This document shows positions 53,986 through 61,901 of a stretch of DNA of 64,000 nucleotides, in pieces. Below the pieces are notes generated by a model. That model was not told the origin of the DNA, did not search any database, and was given only the letters and a program-made list of their open reading frames with translations. This DNA comes from Planococcus plakortidis (GTDB taxonomy: Bacteria > Bacillota > Bacilli > Bacillales_A > Planococcaceae). The translations under genes were made by a program, and so were the position numbers. The stretch spans positions 278,501-342,500 of the forward strand of contig NZ_CP016539.2 in NCBI RefSeq assembly GCF_001687605.2, written 5' to 3'. How positions within the stretch are numbered: position 1 is the stretch's first letter; each line of letters starts with the position of its first letter.

Positions 53986-56370
53986 ATGTTTTACTCCAAG
54001 GAGCAATTCAAAGAAGAATTCAGCCGGCGATTAGCATTGGAAAATGGGGATAAAACAGAAGGCACAGCCTATGACGTGTTAGGGAAGATGGTTTGCGAAG
54101 AAGTCATGCTGGAATGGGATAAACAGCAAGCTGCCAAACGCGAGAGCGGCGATAAACAATTGTATTATTTGTCGATCGAATTCTTGCTGGGCCGTTTGCT
54201 CGGGCAAAACCTGCATAATCTCGGCGCTTACGATTTGGTGGAAGAAGCGCTCGGCGAACTCGGCTTTAAATTATCCGAAATCGAGGAATTGGAACAGGAG
54301 CCAGGGCTTGGCAACGGCGGGCTCGGGCGTTTGGCGGCGTGTTTCCTGGATTCACTCGCTTCGCTCGGCTTGCCCGGGCATGGCTGCGGGATCCGCTATC
54401 GTGGCGGATTGTTCACGCAACATTTCATTAAAGGATTCCAAGTGGAATTGCCGACCGATTGGATCAAGGAAGGCCAGAGCCTCGAAGTGCGCCGTGAGGA
54501 CCTCGCGCTCGATATTCCATTTTACGGGGAAACGAGTGTGACCGTCGAAGAACATGGCGTGCGAACGGAACTGGAAAATGCGGTGTGGGTCAAAGCCGTA
54601 CCCTACGACATGCCGATTGTCGGAGCGAAAGGCGGCACGATCAACACGCTCAGGCTTTGGCAGGCGGAAACATCCGACCGGCCGCTTCCTTATGGGCTTG
54701 GGTATTTGGTTAATGAACTCGAGACGGCTAAAATATCCGACCGTCTTTACCCGGATGATGCGCTCGATAGCGGAAAACTGCTGCGTCTCAAACAACAATA
54801 TTTTTTATGCAGCGCCTCCATCCGCACGATCCTTTCGACGCGTAACTTCGACATCGAGGAATTGCCTGAAAAAGTGGCGATACAGATCAACGATACACAT
54901 CCGGCTTTGTCGGTTCCGGAGTTGATGCGGATATTGCTGGATGACTATGGGCTGGATTGGGATAAAGCGTGGTCGCTGACGACGCGGACCATTTCCTACA
55001 CGAATCATACGATTTTGGAGGAAGCGATGGAGAAATGGGAAAGCCGCCTGTTGTGCCAGCTATTGCCTCGTGTCTATCAAATCATCGAAGAGATCGACCG
55101 GCGTTTCCGGGCCGAATGGGAATCGAAGGAACTGGATGAACAGGCTCGGCACAAATTATCGATCATCGATGACGGTGTCGTGAAAATGGCGGTCTTGGCA
55201 GTGGTGGGAAGCTATAAAGTGAACGGTGTGGCCAAGCTCCACACAGAGATCCTGAAGAAACGCGAAATGAAAGAACTCAATGAATACTTTCCGGATAAAT
55301 TCCATAACAAAACAAACGGCATTACCCACCGGCGTTGGCTTCTCGGGGCCAATCCGGAGTTGTCCTCACTCATTACCGAACATATCGGCCCGGGGTGGAT
55401 CCAAAGGCCCGAAGAATTAAGGGAACTTGGCTATCTGGCTGAAAGCCGGCCGTTCCTGGAGTCCTTCCAAGCTATCAAAAGGCTGAAAAAAGGACATTTG
55501 ATCCATCACCTCGAAAGAGAGCATAATACTATCGTTGACCCCGATTCGATCTTTGATATCCACATCAAACGGATCCACGGTTATAAGCGCCAGCTGATGA
55601 ATATTTTACACGTTCAGCAATTATACAAGCGCATCAAAAGCGATTCCAATTACCGACCGTATCCCCGTACTTTCCTATTCGGGGGGAAATCCGCCCCAAG
55701 CTATCATTTCGCCAAACAAGTCATCAAGCTGATCAATACGGTCGCGGACCGAGTCAATAGCGACCCGGTCGCAAGGCGCCATCTGCACGTTGTCTTTGTG
55801 GAGGACTATAACGTCAGCCATGCGGAATTCCTGATTCCGGCAGCCGATATCAGCGAACAAATCTCTACCGCTTCGAAAGAAGCATCAGGAACGGGGAACA
55901 TGAAATTCATGATGAATGGCGCACTGACCATCGGGACATATGACGGCGCGAACGTCGAAATCTTCGATGCCGTCGGCGAAGAAAATGCCTTTGTCTTTGG
56001 CATGAGTTCAGAACAAGTCATGCGTTTTGAGCATGACGGGAGCTATGACCCGAAAGACATCATCGCCAAGGATCCGTTTATCCGCGAAACAATTGAAGAA
56101 CTGGCACGGGGCAAGTGGTCGGACGGGCCGCATAATTCCGACTTTATCGTGCGCCAATTGACTGAAGACGGAGACCCGTTCTTCGTCCTGAAAGACTTGG
56201 GCGACTATGCCCGGACGCATGACCGCGTACTCGATGCATACGCACATCCTGTCGAATGGGCGCGCATGTGCGTGAGGAATATCGCCGCTTCCGGTGTTTT
56301 CTCAAGCGACCGGACGATCCAGCAGTATTCCGAAGAAGTATGGGGGCTGTCGAAAGTTCCGACTAATTGA
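53986..56370 (+). CDS. glgP: Glycogen phosphorylase
   Basis: Encodes 794 residues from ATG 53986, with AAGGGTG nine bases upstream. It is a GT35 enzyme: EPGLGNGGLGRLAACFLDSL, and EASGTGNMKFMMNGALTIGT with the PLP-binding lysine. It releases glucose-1-phosphate from glycogen by phosphorolysis. Putting the degrading enzyme last in the synthesis operon is typical of Bacillales (glgBCDAP). Confidence 0.95.
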   Translation: MFYSKEQFKEEFSRRLALENGDKTEGTAYDVLGKMVCEEVMLEWDKQQAAKRESGDKQLYYLSIEFLLGRLLGQNLHNLGAYDLVEEALGELGFKLSEIEELEQEPGLGNGGLGRLAACFLDSLASLGLPGHGCGIRYRGGLFTQHFIKGFQVELPTDWIKEGQSLEVRREDLALDIPFYGETSVTVEEHGVRTELENAVWVKAVPYDMPIVGAKGGTINTLRLWQAETSDRPLPYGLGYLVNELETAKISDRLYPDDALDSGKLLRLKQQYFLCSASIRTILSTRNFDIEELPEKVAIQINDTHPALSVPELMRILLDDYGLDWDKAWSLTTRTISYTNHTILEEAMEKWESRLLCQLLPRVYQIIEEIDRRFRAEWESKELDEQARHKLSIIDDGVVKMAVLAVVGSYKVNGVAKLHTEILKKREMKELNEYFPDKFHNKTNGITHRRWLLGANPELSSLITEHIGPGWIQRPEELRELGYLAESRPFLESFQAIKRLKKGHLIHHLEREHNTIVDPDSIFDIHIKRIHGYKRQLMNILHVQQLYKRIKSDSNYRPYPRTFLFGGKSAPSYHFAKQVIKLINTVADRVNSDPVARRHLHVVFVEDYNVSHAEFLIPAADISEQISTASKEASGTGNMKFMMNGALTIGTYDGANVEIFDAVGEENAFVFGMSSEQVMRFEHDGSYDPKDIIAKDPFIRETIEELARGKWSDGPHNSDFIVRQLTEDGDPFFVLKDLGDYARTHDRVLDAYAHPVEWARMCVRNIAASGVFSSDRTIQQYSEEVWGLSKVPTN

Positions 56371-56390
56371 CACCGGAAGGAGAGCGGGCA

Positions 56391-57200
56391 ATGGCACAAT
56401 CAAGTTTCGATAACACCGATCTGGCCGATTACAAAGCGAGCGGCGCTTTGGAAGGGAAAGTGGCGATTGTCACCGGTGCCAGCAGCGGCATCGGGCAGGC
56501 GGTTGCGATCGCTTATGCAAAGGAAGGGGCGCGCGTGGTCATCGGTTATCTCGATGACGACGCAGGCGCCGGAAAAACCTTGGACATCATCCGATCATAC
56601 GGAGGCGAAGCGCGTGCTTTGGGAGGAGACCTTGGGAAATCCGAAAATTGCGAGGCGCTCGTGCACTTTACGCTCGAAGAGTTCGGTGCTGTAGATATCG
56701 TCGTCAATAACGCAGGATTCCAATACCCGCAAACATCACCGCTCGATATCAGCGATGAGCAAATGCTGAAAACCTTCGAGATCAAGGCGTTTGCGATGTT
56801 TTATTTGGTGCGCGCGGCATTGCCCCATTTGAAGAGAGGAGCGCGTATCATCAATACCGCTTCGATCAATGCCTACCGGGGCCATTCGGATCTCATCGAT
56901 TATTCCGGCGCGAACGGCGCGATGGTCGCCATGACACGCTCCTTGGCAAGGCGGCTCGTCCGCGAGGAGATCGCGGTCAACGGCATCGCGCCGGGCCCGA
57001 TTTGGACGCCGCTCATTACAAAAACTTTCGGGGATTTGAATCCGGACGTCGCAGACGATTTCGGAGAAGACGTGCCGGCGGGGCGCCCGGGCCAACCGTA
57101 TGAACTTGTGAAAGCGTATGTGTTCTTGGCAGATCCGCAAAATTCCTATATGACCGGGCAATTTTTGCATATGAACGGCGGCGACTATATGTCGACATGA
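56391..57200 (+). CDS. SDR-fold protein at the end of the glycogen operon, YxxxK lysine missing
   Basis: Encodes 269 residues from ATG 56391 (GGAAGGAGAG), 20 bases after glgP. TGASSGIGQAVAIAYAKEGA is the Rossmann motif, NNAGF and NTASINAYRG follow. The usual YxxxK active site reads Y-S-G-A-N, so the catalytic lysine is replaced by asparagine, while the tyrosine remains. The C-terminus (GQFLHMNGGDYMST) and length match the YhxC/YdaD-type stress SDRs, whose motif normally is YSATK. Reduced or altered activity is likely; otherwise a non-enzymatic role. No terminator separates it from glgP. Confidence 0.84.
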   Translation: MAQSSFDNTDLADYKASGALEGKVAIVTGASSGIGQAVAIAYAKEGARVVIGYLDDDAGAGKTLDIIRSYGGEARALGGDLGKSENCEALVHFTLEEFGAVDIVVNNAGFQYPQTSPLDISDEQMLKTFEIKAFAMFYLVRAALPHLKRGARIINTASINAYRGHSDLIDYSGANGAMVAMTRSLARRLVREEIAVNGIAPGPIWTPLITKTFGDLNPDVADDFGEDVPAGRPGQPYELVKAYVFLADPQNSYMTGQFLHMNGGDYMST

Positions 57201-57228
57201 AAGCACGGGGGAACCCGTGCTTCTTTAT
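57200..57228 (+). terminator. Terminator of the glg operon
   Basis: Arms AAGCACGGG / CCCGTGCTT and a short T-rich tail. Confidence 0.8.
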
Positions 57229-57285
57229 ATGGAATGTCCGTGTTTTCCCCGGGCTATGGTAAAATTCGGGTAAGAGGTGGGAAAC

Positions 57286-58380
57286 ATGAAAAAGATATTA
57301 TGGCTCGCCGTGTCCCTGCTGGGGTTGGCGGGCTGCGTACCGCTCGGTGAACCGGCGCAACCGAAACCGGCAGAACCTGGAAAGCCGCAGCGAAACACGG
57401 CAGAAGAACAGCCGGGATGGCTCGCGGTCCATTACATCGACGTCGGCCAAGGATCTGCTGCTTATCTGGAATGGGATGGCTATTCGATGCTGATCGATGC
57501 AGGAGACTGGAACGCGAGTGATGTATTGGCTTACTTGGACGAACTGGAAGCCGAAAAGATCGATATTGCGGTCGGGACCCATCCGGATGCCGATCATATC
57601 GGGCAGTTGTCGCGCGTCATCGAAACTTATGAGGTCGGGGAAGTGTGGATGTCAGGAAACCCGAGTTCGTCCAATACGTTTATCCGGACACTCGAAGCGA
57701 TCGATGAAGGGGGGATTCCCTACGAAGAACCGCGGCGCGGGGATGTTTATGACGTCGGGGACTTAACGATTGAAGTGCTCCATCCCGAAGAATTGAGCGG
57801 CGACACAAATGGCGATTCGCTATCGTTCCGCATCCGTTACGGGGAGACAGCGTTCATCTTCACTGGCGATGCCGATATCCAGGCAGAGCGTGAAATGGTC
57901 GCGAGCGGCTTGTCACTTGAAGCGGATATCTTGCTGATGGGCCATCATGGATCCAATACATCCACCAGCCGGGAATTCTTGCAGGCTATCAAGCCCGATG
58001 TGGCGATTTACAGCGCCGGCCTTGATAATCCTTATGGCCATCCTTACGCGGAGGTGCTGGCATCGGCGGAAAACGAAGGGGCGGAAGTATATGGCACTGA
58101 CGTCAATGGCACCATCATCGTCGAGACGGACGGTCAGGAATACAGTGTTGAAACTGACCGTGAAGGTGTTGCCAAAGAAGGCAGCAACCGCTGTGTGGAC
58201 ATCAACGGTGCTTCCACTGCGGAATTGACGGAACTCGCTGGGATCGGGGAATCCTTGGCAAAAGCGATTATCGAAGAACGCCCGTTTGAAACGCTTGATG
58301 ACTTGACGCGTGTCAGTGGCATCGGCGAAGGGAAATTAGCCGGATTGAAAGAACAGGGATTAGCTTGTGTAGGGGAGTGA
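57286..58380 (+). CDS. Lipoprotein with ComEC-like metallo-beta-lactamase and HhH domains
   Basis: Encodes 364 residues from ATG 57286 (AAGAGGTGG). The lipobox LAGC gives lipidated C17, followed by a Pro/Glu linker. Residues ~45-285 are a metallo-beta-lactamase fold of the ComEC C-terminal type: VGQGSAAYLEWDGYSMLIDA, THPDADHIGQL (metal site), GHHGSNTSTSREFL. Residues ~305-364 are a ComEA-like helix-hairpin-helix pair (DINGASTAELTELAGIG, RVSGIGEGKL) that binds DNA. Extracellular DNA processing is inferred. The DUF3006 gene follows five bases later, a common pairing. Confidence 0.88.
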   Translation: MKKILWLAVSLLGLAGCVPLGEPAQPKPAEPGKPQRNTAEEQPGWLAVHYIDVGQGSAAYLEWDGYSMLIDAGDWNASDVLAYLDELEAEKIDIAVGTHPDADHIGQLSRVIETYEVGEVWMSGNPSSSNTFIRTLEAIDEGGIPYEEPRRGDVYDVGDLTIEVLHPEELSGDTNGDSLSFRIRYGETAFIFTGDADIQAEREMVASGLSLEADILLMGHHGSNTSTSREFLQAIKPDVAIYSAGLDNPYGHPYAEVLASAENEGAEVYGTDVNGTIIVETDGQEYSVETDREGVAKEGSNRCVDINGASTAELTELAGIGESLAKAIIEERPFETLDDLTRVSGIGEGKLAGLKEQGLACVGE

Positions 58381-58384
58381 GGAG

Positions 58385-58648
58385 ATGAGAGGGGTATTGG
58401 ATCGTTTTGAAGATGGAGGCATGGCTGTCATCATCGCAGAGCAAGCCGGGCGCGAATTCCATGTGCCGTTGCGTTATTTGCCGGAAGGCAGCAGGGCAGG
58501 CATGTGGTTCACGCTGAGTCTCGAATCGGGGCGTGTCGTGGATATCGAAGCGGATCTCACGCAGACGAATGAACACGCAGATAAAGCTGAAGAGTTGCTG
58601 GCGCGTTTGCGCAGCAAAAACACCGGCAGCCGCTTTAAGCGGAAATAG
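58385..58648 (+). CDS. DUF3006-family small protein
   Basis: Encodes 87 residues, four bases after the lipoprotein gene. RGVLDRFEDGGMAVIIAEQA and EFHVPLRYLPEGSRAGMWFT match DUF3006, a small beta-barrel-like family usually next to ComEC-type metallo-beta-lactamases. It lacks a signal peptide, so it sits in the cytoplasm while its partner is outside. The relationship between the two is unknown. The C-terminal ~30 residues are charged. Confidence 0.82.
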   Translation: MRGVLDRFEDGGMAVIIAEQAGREFHVPLRYLPEGSRAGMWFTLSLESGRVVDIEADLTQTNEHADKAEELLARLRSKNTGSRFKRK

Positions 58649-58684
58649 AAAAGCGTATGAAGACTTTTCTCCATACGCTTTTCT
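58649..58684. terminator. Bidirectional terminator
   Basis: Arms AAAAGCGTATG / CATACGCTTTT between the DUF3006 gene and the convergent gene at 58697. Confidence 0.85.
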
Positions 58685-58696
58685 TGCGTTTGTTTT

Positions 58697-58987
58697 TCAA
58701 TTTGATGCCAATTCGGTCAGTTCCAGATGATAATCCGCTACTTCATTGCCTTTATAAAGGTTGGTCGTATCGGTGTAATAATTGGAAATGGCAGCGTCGA
58801 ATTCCTGGCCTTTCGCCGGCAAAGCGACGCGGAAATCCATTTCATATAAAAGCACGGCAATGTCATGGTAGGCATCGCTTGTCACTTTGAAATCGCAAGA
58901 AATCTGTCTGCGGCCATCCGCCAATTGATGAAGTTCAAGCTGGTCTGTTTCGATCGGGCGGCCGTTCAATTGAATGATTTCGCTCAT
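58697..58987 (-). CDS. Small protein, possible DUF3219 (YkvR-like)
   Basis: Encodes 96 residues from ATG 58987, preceded by CGGAGGAAT. The sequence (MSEIIQLNGRPIETDQLELH, SDAYHDIAVLLYEMDFRVAL) is beta-rich, with no membrane segment. I recall it as DUF3219, the family of B. subtilis YkvR, at modest confidence. Its upstream neighbour is a YkvI-like gene, also from the B. subtilis ykv group, which gives weak context support. Function unknown. Confidence 0.62.
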   Translation of the reverse strand: MSEIIQLNGRPIETDQLELHQLADGRRQISCDFKVTSDAYHDIAVLLYEMDFRVALPAKGQEFDAAISNYYTDTTNLYKGNEVADYHLELTELASN

Positions 58988-59040
58988 CGTCTATTCCTCC
59001 GTTCCATTTGCTGAAAAGCCTTATAGTAACGGTACCATGA

Positions 59041-59075
59041 AAAAAACACCAAAGCACATGATTGTGCTTTGGTGT
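59041..59075 (-). terminator. Distal terminator copy with inverted loop
   Basis: Read on the minus strand, the arms ACACCAAAGCACA / TGTGCTTTGGTGT are followed by a seven-T run, making this the functional terminator of the YkvI gene although it lies beyond the repeat. Its loop ATCA is the reverse complement of the TGAT in the proximal hairpin at 59317. Confidence 0.82.
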
Positions 59076-59310
59076 TAGCTTTTTAATAAAGATAAGAAAT
59101 AGTATTTACCGAAGCTTATCGCACGACTCCGTGGGCTCGCGTCCAAGCCTCCTCAGTCGCGGTGCGCCTTGCGGGGTCTCGGCCGTCTCGCTGATCCACA
59201 GGAGTCGAGCGAACGCTTCTCCAAATACTTAGAAAGATTATTGAGTATTGAATGTGGAGAAATGATCTATGTTTTAAGTTGCAGCGGTCATAGACTTCTT
59301 CAACACACTG
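59076..59310. repeat. Terminator-nested dispersed repeat, copy 3 (degenerate left end)
   Basis: About 235 bases. The body shows the family blocks CGAAGCTTATCGC, GCCTCCTCAGTCGC, GCGGGGTCTCGG, GATCCACAGGAGTCGAGC and AACGCTTCTCCAAATACTTA, and the right end TCTTCAACACACTG. The left end lacks CAGNNTGTCGAGAAAG and reads TTAGCTTTTTAATAAAG. It lies between the YkvI gene and the YkvR-like gene, and is flanked by hairpins that match each other with the loop inverted rather than as a simple direct repeat. Confidence 0.85.
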
Positions 59311-59316
59311 AATGTT

Positions 59317-59343
59317 AAAGCACAATCATGTGCTTTGGTGTCT
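59317..59343 (-). terminator. Hairpin remnant containing the YkvI stop codon
   Basis: Arms of nine base pairs (CAAAGCACA / TGTGCTTT) around TGAT on the minus strand. The stop TGA (59328-59326) is in the loop. No T-run follows on the minus strand, so it has probably lost terminator function to the distal copy 59041-59075. Confidence 0.7.
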
Positions 59344-60411
59344 GATTTTTTCTGCGCGCGTTTCTTGTGGTTTCGGTTTCTTGATGTCGGCATAGATCAA
59401 TGCGCCGACGAGGAACAATCCGAGGTAACCGACAATCGGATAGAACATGCTGACGAGTTTCGTGAACCCGACAAAGCTTAGGATATAAGCGACGACTCCA
59501 ACGACGATGACGAAGATGCGGAACTTTGCAGTGCCCATCTCGACAAAACGTGCGGAGAACGAGAACAGCATGCTGACGCCGGTGTTGTAGATCATGCCGA
59601 ACAGAATGACCGACATGAAGACGCCAAGTGCAGGCGACAAGTCATCTGCAATCTGCAGCATCGGCATTTCTGCCGTGCCGACAACGTCGATTTGCGAGAA
59701 AATCGCCAAATGGCTCAAGATGATCAGGATCCCGAGGCCAAGGCCGCCGATGAATCCTCCGCGTGCTGCGATTTTCGGGTCTTTTTCTGTACCGCCCATG
59801 ACGATGGCCATCGAAGCGCCGACCGCAATGTTGAAGGAAACATAGTTGATGGCAGAGAGCCACCAGCTGCTGACAGCTGATTCCTGTTCCTTGGCAATGG
59901 ATTCAAGCCCCGAAAATGAACCATCCATCGTCATCAAGCTATATATGGCGAGCGCAATGACCGAAAGAATCAGGAATGGCGTGATGCTCCCGATGATATT
60001 GATGACTTTTTGGACGTTCATCATAATCGTCAAGATGATCAAAACCGCCATGACAGTGCTGCCGAGAGCGGCTGACCAGCCAAACTGCTGCGAAAAAATT
60101 GAACCTGCCCCGGCGATCATGACCACCCCTACGCCGAACAAGGTCAAAATGATGATGTAATCGACAATCGTACCGACTAACCGGCCGCTGATCCCGAAAA
60201 TGGCCTCTTTATGGGAAGTGGTGCGCATGCGGCTGCCGAGGCGCGTCAAGCTCATCCCGAGGTAAGCGAAAAGTGCAGTGGCGATAACGGCTGCCACTGT
60301 CCCCATGACGCCAAAACTGGTGAAATATTGCAGGATTTCCTGCCCCGAAGCGAAACCGGCACCGACAATGATCCCGATAAAGGCGCTTCCCATTTTAATA
60401 CTTTTAAACAT
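59326..60411 (-). CDS. YkvI-family membrane transporter
   Basis: Encodes 361 residues from ATG 60411, with GAGGGGGAG upstream; a longer frame to 60477 lacks a site. About ten membrane helices with the N-terminal GSAFIGIIVGAGFASGQEIL, the signature of the YkvI branch of the APC superfamily, and GGTEKDPKIAARGGFIGGLG in a cytoplasmic loop. The substrate of YkvI proteins is unknown; amino-acid or small-ion symport is inferred. The last codons and stop fall inside a hairpin next to the repeat element. Confidence 0.82.
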   Translation of the reverse strand: MFKSIKMGSAFIGIIVGAGFASGQEILQYFTSFGVMGTVAAVIATALFAYLGMSLTRLGSRMRTTSHKEAIFGISGRLVGTIVDYIIILTLFGVGVVMIAGAGSIFSQQFGWSAALGSTVMAVLIILTIMMNVQKVINIIGSITPFLILSVIALAIYSLMTMDGSFSGLESIAKEQESAVSSWWLSAINYVSFNIAVGASMAIVMGGTEKDPKIAARGGFIGGLGLGILIILSHLAIFSQIDVVGTAEMPMLQIADDLSPALGVFMSVILFGMIYNTGVSMLFSFSARFVEMGTAKFRIFVIVVGVVAYILSFVGFTKLVSMFYPIVGYLGLFLVGALIYADIKKPKPQETRAEKIRHQST

Positions 60412-60604
60412 CTTGCTCCCCCTCGTTAAGCGTGCGAATTCACTTGTTTGAAAATTAACCTTTTTCAAATATAGCAAAATTAAAACGTTTTCACAAACTT
60501 AATCAGGAAAACAAGAGTATTTTACTAGTCGTTTATAAAGGGCTATATAGCTAAAAAATACTTTCGATATAGCATTTTTTAGAGGGATTTAATGGGCGCA
60601 TCAT

Positions 60605-60638
60605 AAAACCCCGCATGGCGGAGAGCCTTGCGGGGTCT
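60605..60638 (-). terminator. Terminator of the GSP17M gene
   Basis: Arms ACCCCGCA / TGCGGGGT, with TTTT after it on the minus strand. The 60412-60604 stretch is otherwise A/T-rich promoter DNA of the YkvI gene. Confidence 0.75.
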
Positions 60639-60643
60639 TGTGG

Positions 60644-60973
60644 TTATGAATGGTCTTTATTCGCTACGATCACCAGTTTGCCGGTGTCGAGCACTTCCTC
60701 GTATTCCTCTGCCTCTTCTTTCGTCAGTCCGGCAGCTTCCAGCTTCGCGCGCAATTCATCGCCGCGGGAAGAAGTCATGTTTTTCATGCTATCAAGGAAG
60801 CCTTGTTCTTTCATGCCGACAGATTCTGTATCGAGCGCTTTCGAGATGTCTTTCGTGCGTTTCGGGTCGTGGGCGAAAATGTAGATGTCGTCATGTGTAA
60901 ATCCCTGCGTCTCAAGCTTCTCGATTTCTGCTTTTGCTTGTACTGCGTTTTCGACTGATAGTTTGATTACCAA
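60644..60973 (-). CDS. General stress protein 17M-like (YflT domain)
   Basis: Encodes 109 residues from TTG 60973; GGAGGG is seven bases upstream, and the TTG at 60988 is inside that site. The YflT/GSP17M pattern is present: NAVQAKAEIEKLETQGFTHD, DIYIFAHDPKRTKDISKALD and LVIVANKD. B. subtilis YflT-type proteins are induced by heat, salt and other stresses through sigma-B; molecular role unknown. A sigma-B-like promoter lies upstream, at 61010-61034. Confidence 0.84.
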   Translation of the reverse strand: MVIKLSVENAVQAKAEIEKLETQGFTHDDIYIFAHDPKRTKDISKALDTESVGMKEQGFLDSMKNMTSSRGDELRAKLEAAGLTKEEAEEYEEVLDTGKLVIVANKDHS

Positions 60974-61009
60974 AACGAATCCCTCCAATATTTTCTTCTT
61001 ACTGCCTAT

Positions 61010-61034
61010 ATACCACCAGCAAATACTCTTAAAC
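61010..61034 (-). promoter_or_regulatory. Sigma-B-like promoter of the GSP17M gene
   Basis: On the minus strand: GTTTAA, a 13-base spacer and TGGTAT (sigma-B consensus GTTTAA-N12-15-GGGWAW, one mismatch), some 37 bases before the TTG start. Confidence 0.5.
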
Positions 61035-61088
61035 TATGCGCCGTGTGCTGAAATGATATACTGGGGAAAAACTGGGGGAGTGGTCACT

Positions 61089-61823
61089 ATGAAAATTACG
61101 CCAATCGGGATCTGGGGCGGATATCCGAATAAAAACGAAGCGACCTGCGCTTATTTGATCGAACAGGACGGCTATCGCTGCCTGCTCGACTGCGGCAGCG
61201 GGGTCGTCGCGGCGGTGCAGAATTATACGGAACTGAAAGACATCGATGCGGTCATCATCAGCCATTACCATGCGGACCATGTGGCGGATATCGGCGTCTT
61301 GCAGCATGCGGCGATGGTCGGCATGCAATTGAAGGAATGGGATGTGCCATTACCGATTTATGCGCACGACAAAGACGAAGAAGGATTCGCTGCGTTGTCC
61401 TATAAAGGCGTGACGGAAGGACGGGCGATCGGGGCAGGCGATACGCTTGAACTCGGTCCATTCCAAGTGACCTTCTGTGAGACGGACCATCCTGTCTATT
61501 GCCTGGCGATGCGCTTTACGAACGGGGAGCGGACAGCGGTCTTCACAGCCGATACGGCATGGAAAGATGAACTCGTGCCGTTTGCGGAATCTGCCGACCT
61601 GCTCGTTGCAGAATCCAATCTATACGAAAAGTATCTCGGCATTATCCAGGGCCATATGAGCGGCAGCCAAGCAGGGAAACTTGCCTCACAAGCTTCGGCC
61701 AAACAGCTGCTGCTGACCCATTTGCCGCAATACGGGGAGTTATCCGAAATCCTTACGGAAGCGAAGAAAACTTACAGCGGAGATGTAGCGTTCGCTGAAA
61801 TCGGCAAGAGCTATCAGTTGTAG
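61089..61823 (+). CDS. Metallo-beta-lactamase-fold hydrolase (YhfI-like)
   Basis: Encodes 244 residues from ATG 61089 (GGGGGAGTG). The zinc motif is SHYHADHVADIG; later ligands are D in VFTADTAWK and H in LTHLPQYG. CETDHPVYCLAMRF supplies another. Length and the ELAC-like IWGGYPNKNEATCAYLIEQD start fit B. subtilis YhfI. RNase Z-like or other phosphodiesterase activity is possible. Transcribed alone. Confidence 0.85.
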   Translation: MKITPIGIWGGYPNKNEATCAYLIEQDGYRCLLDCGSGVVAAVQNYTELKDIDAVIISHYHADHVADIGVLQHAAMVGMQLKEWDVPLPIYAHDKDEEGFAALSYKGVTEGRAIGAGDTLELGPFQVTFCETDHPVYCLAMRFTNGERTAVFTADTAWKDELVPFAESADLLVAESNLYEKYLGIIQGHMSGSQAGKLASQASAKQLLLTHLPQYGELSEILTEAKKTYSGDVAFAEIGKSYQL

Positions 61824-61837
61824 ACAGAGCAAATAGT

Positions 61838-61866
61838 TTGAACTTGAAGGAATTTCCTCCTATCCT
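61838..61866 (+). promoter_or_regulatory. Promoter of the luciferase-like gene
   Basis: TTGAAC, a 17-base spacer and TATCCT, about 35 bases ahead of the ATG at 61902. Confidence 0.35.
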
Positions 61867-61901
61867 TATATCATCCGAATGGAATGAAAGGAAGTTGACG
61901 C

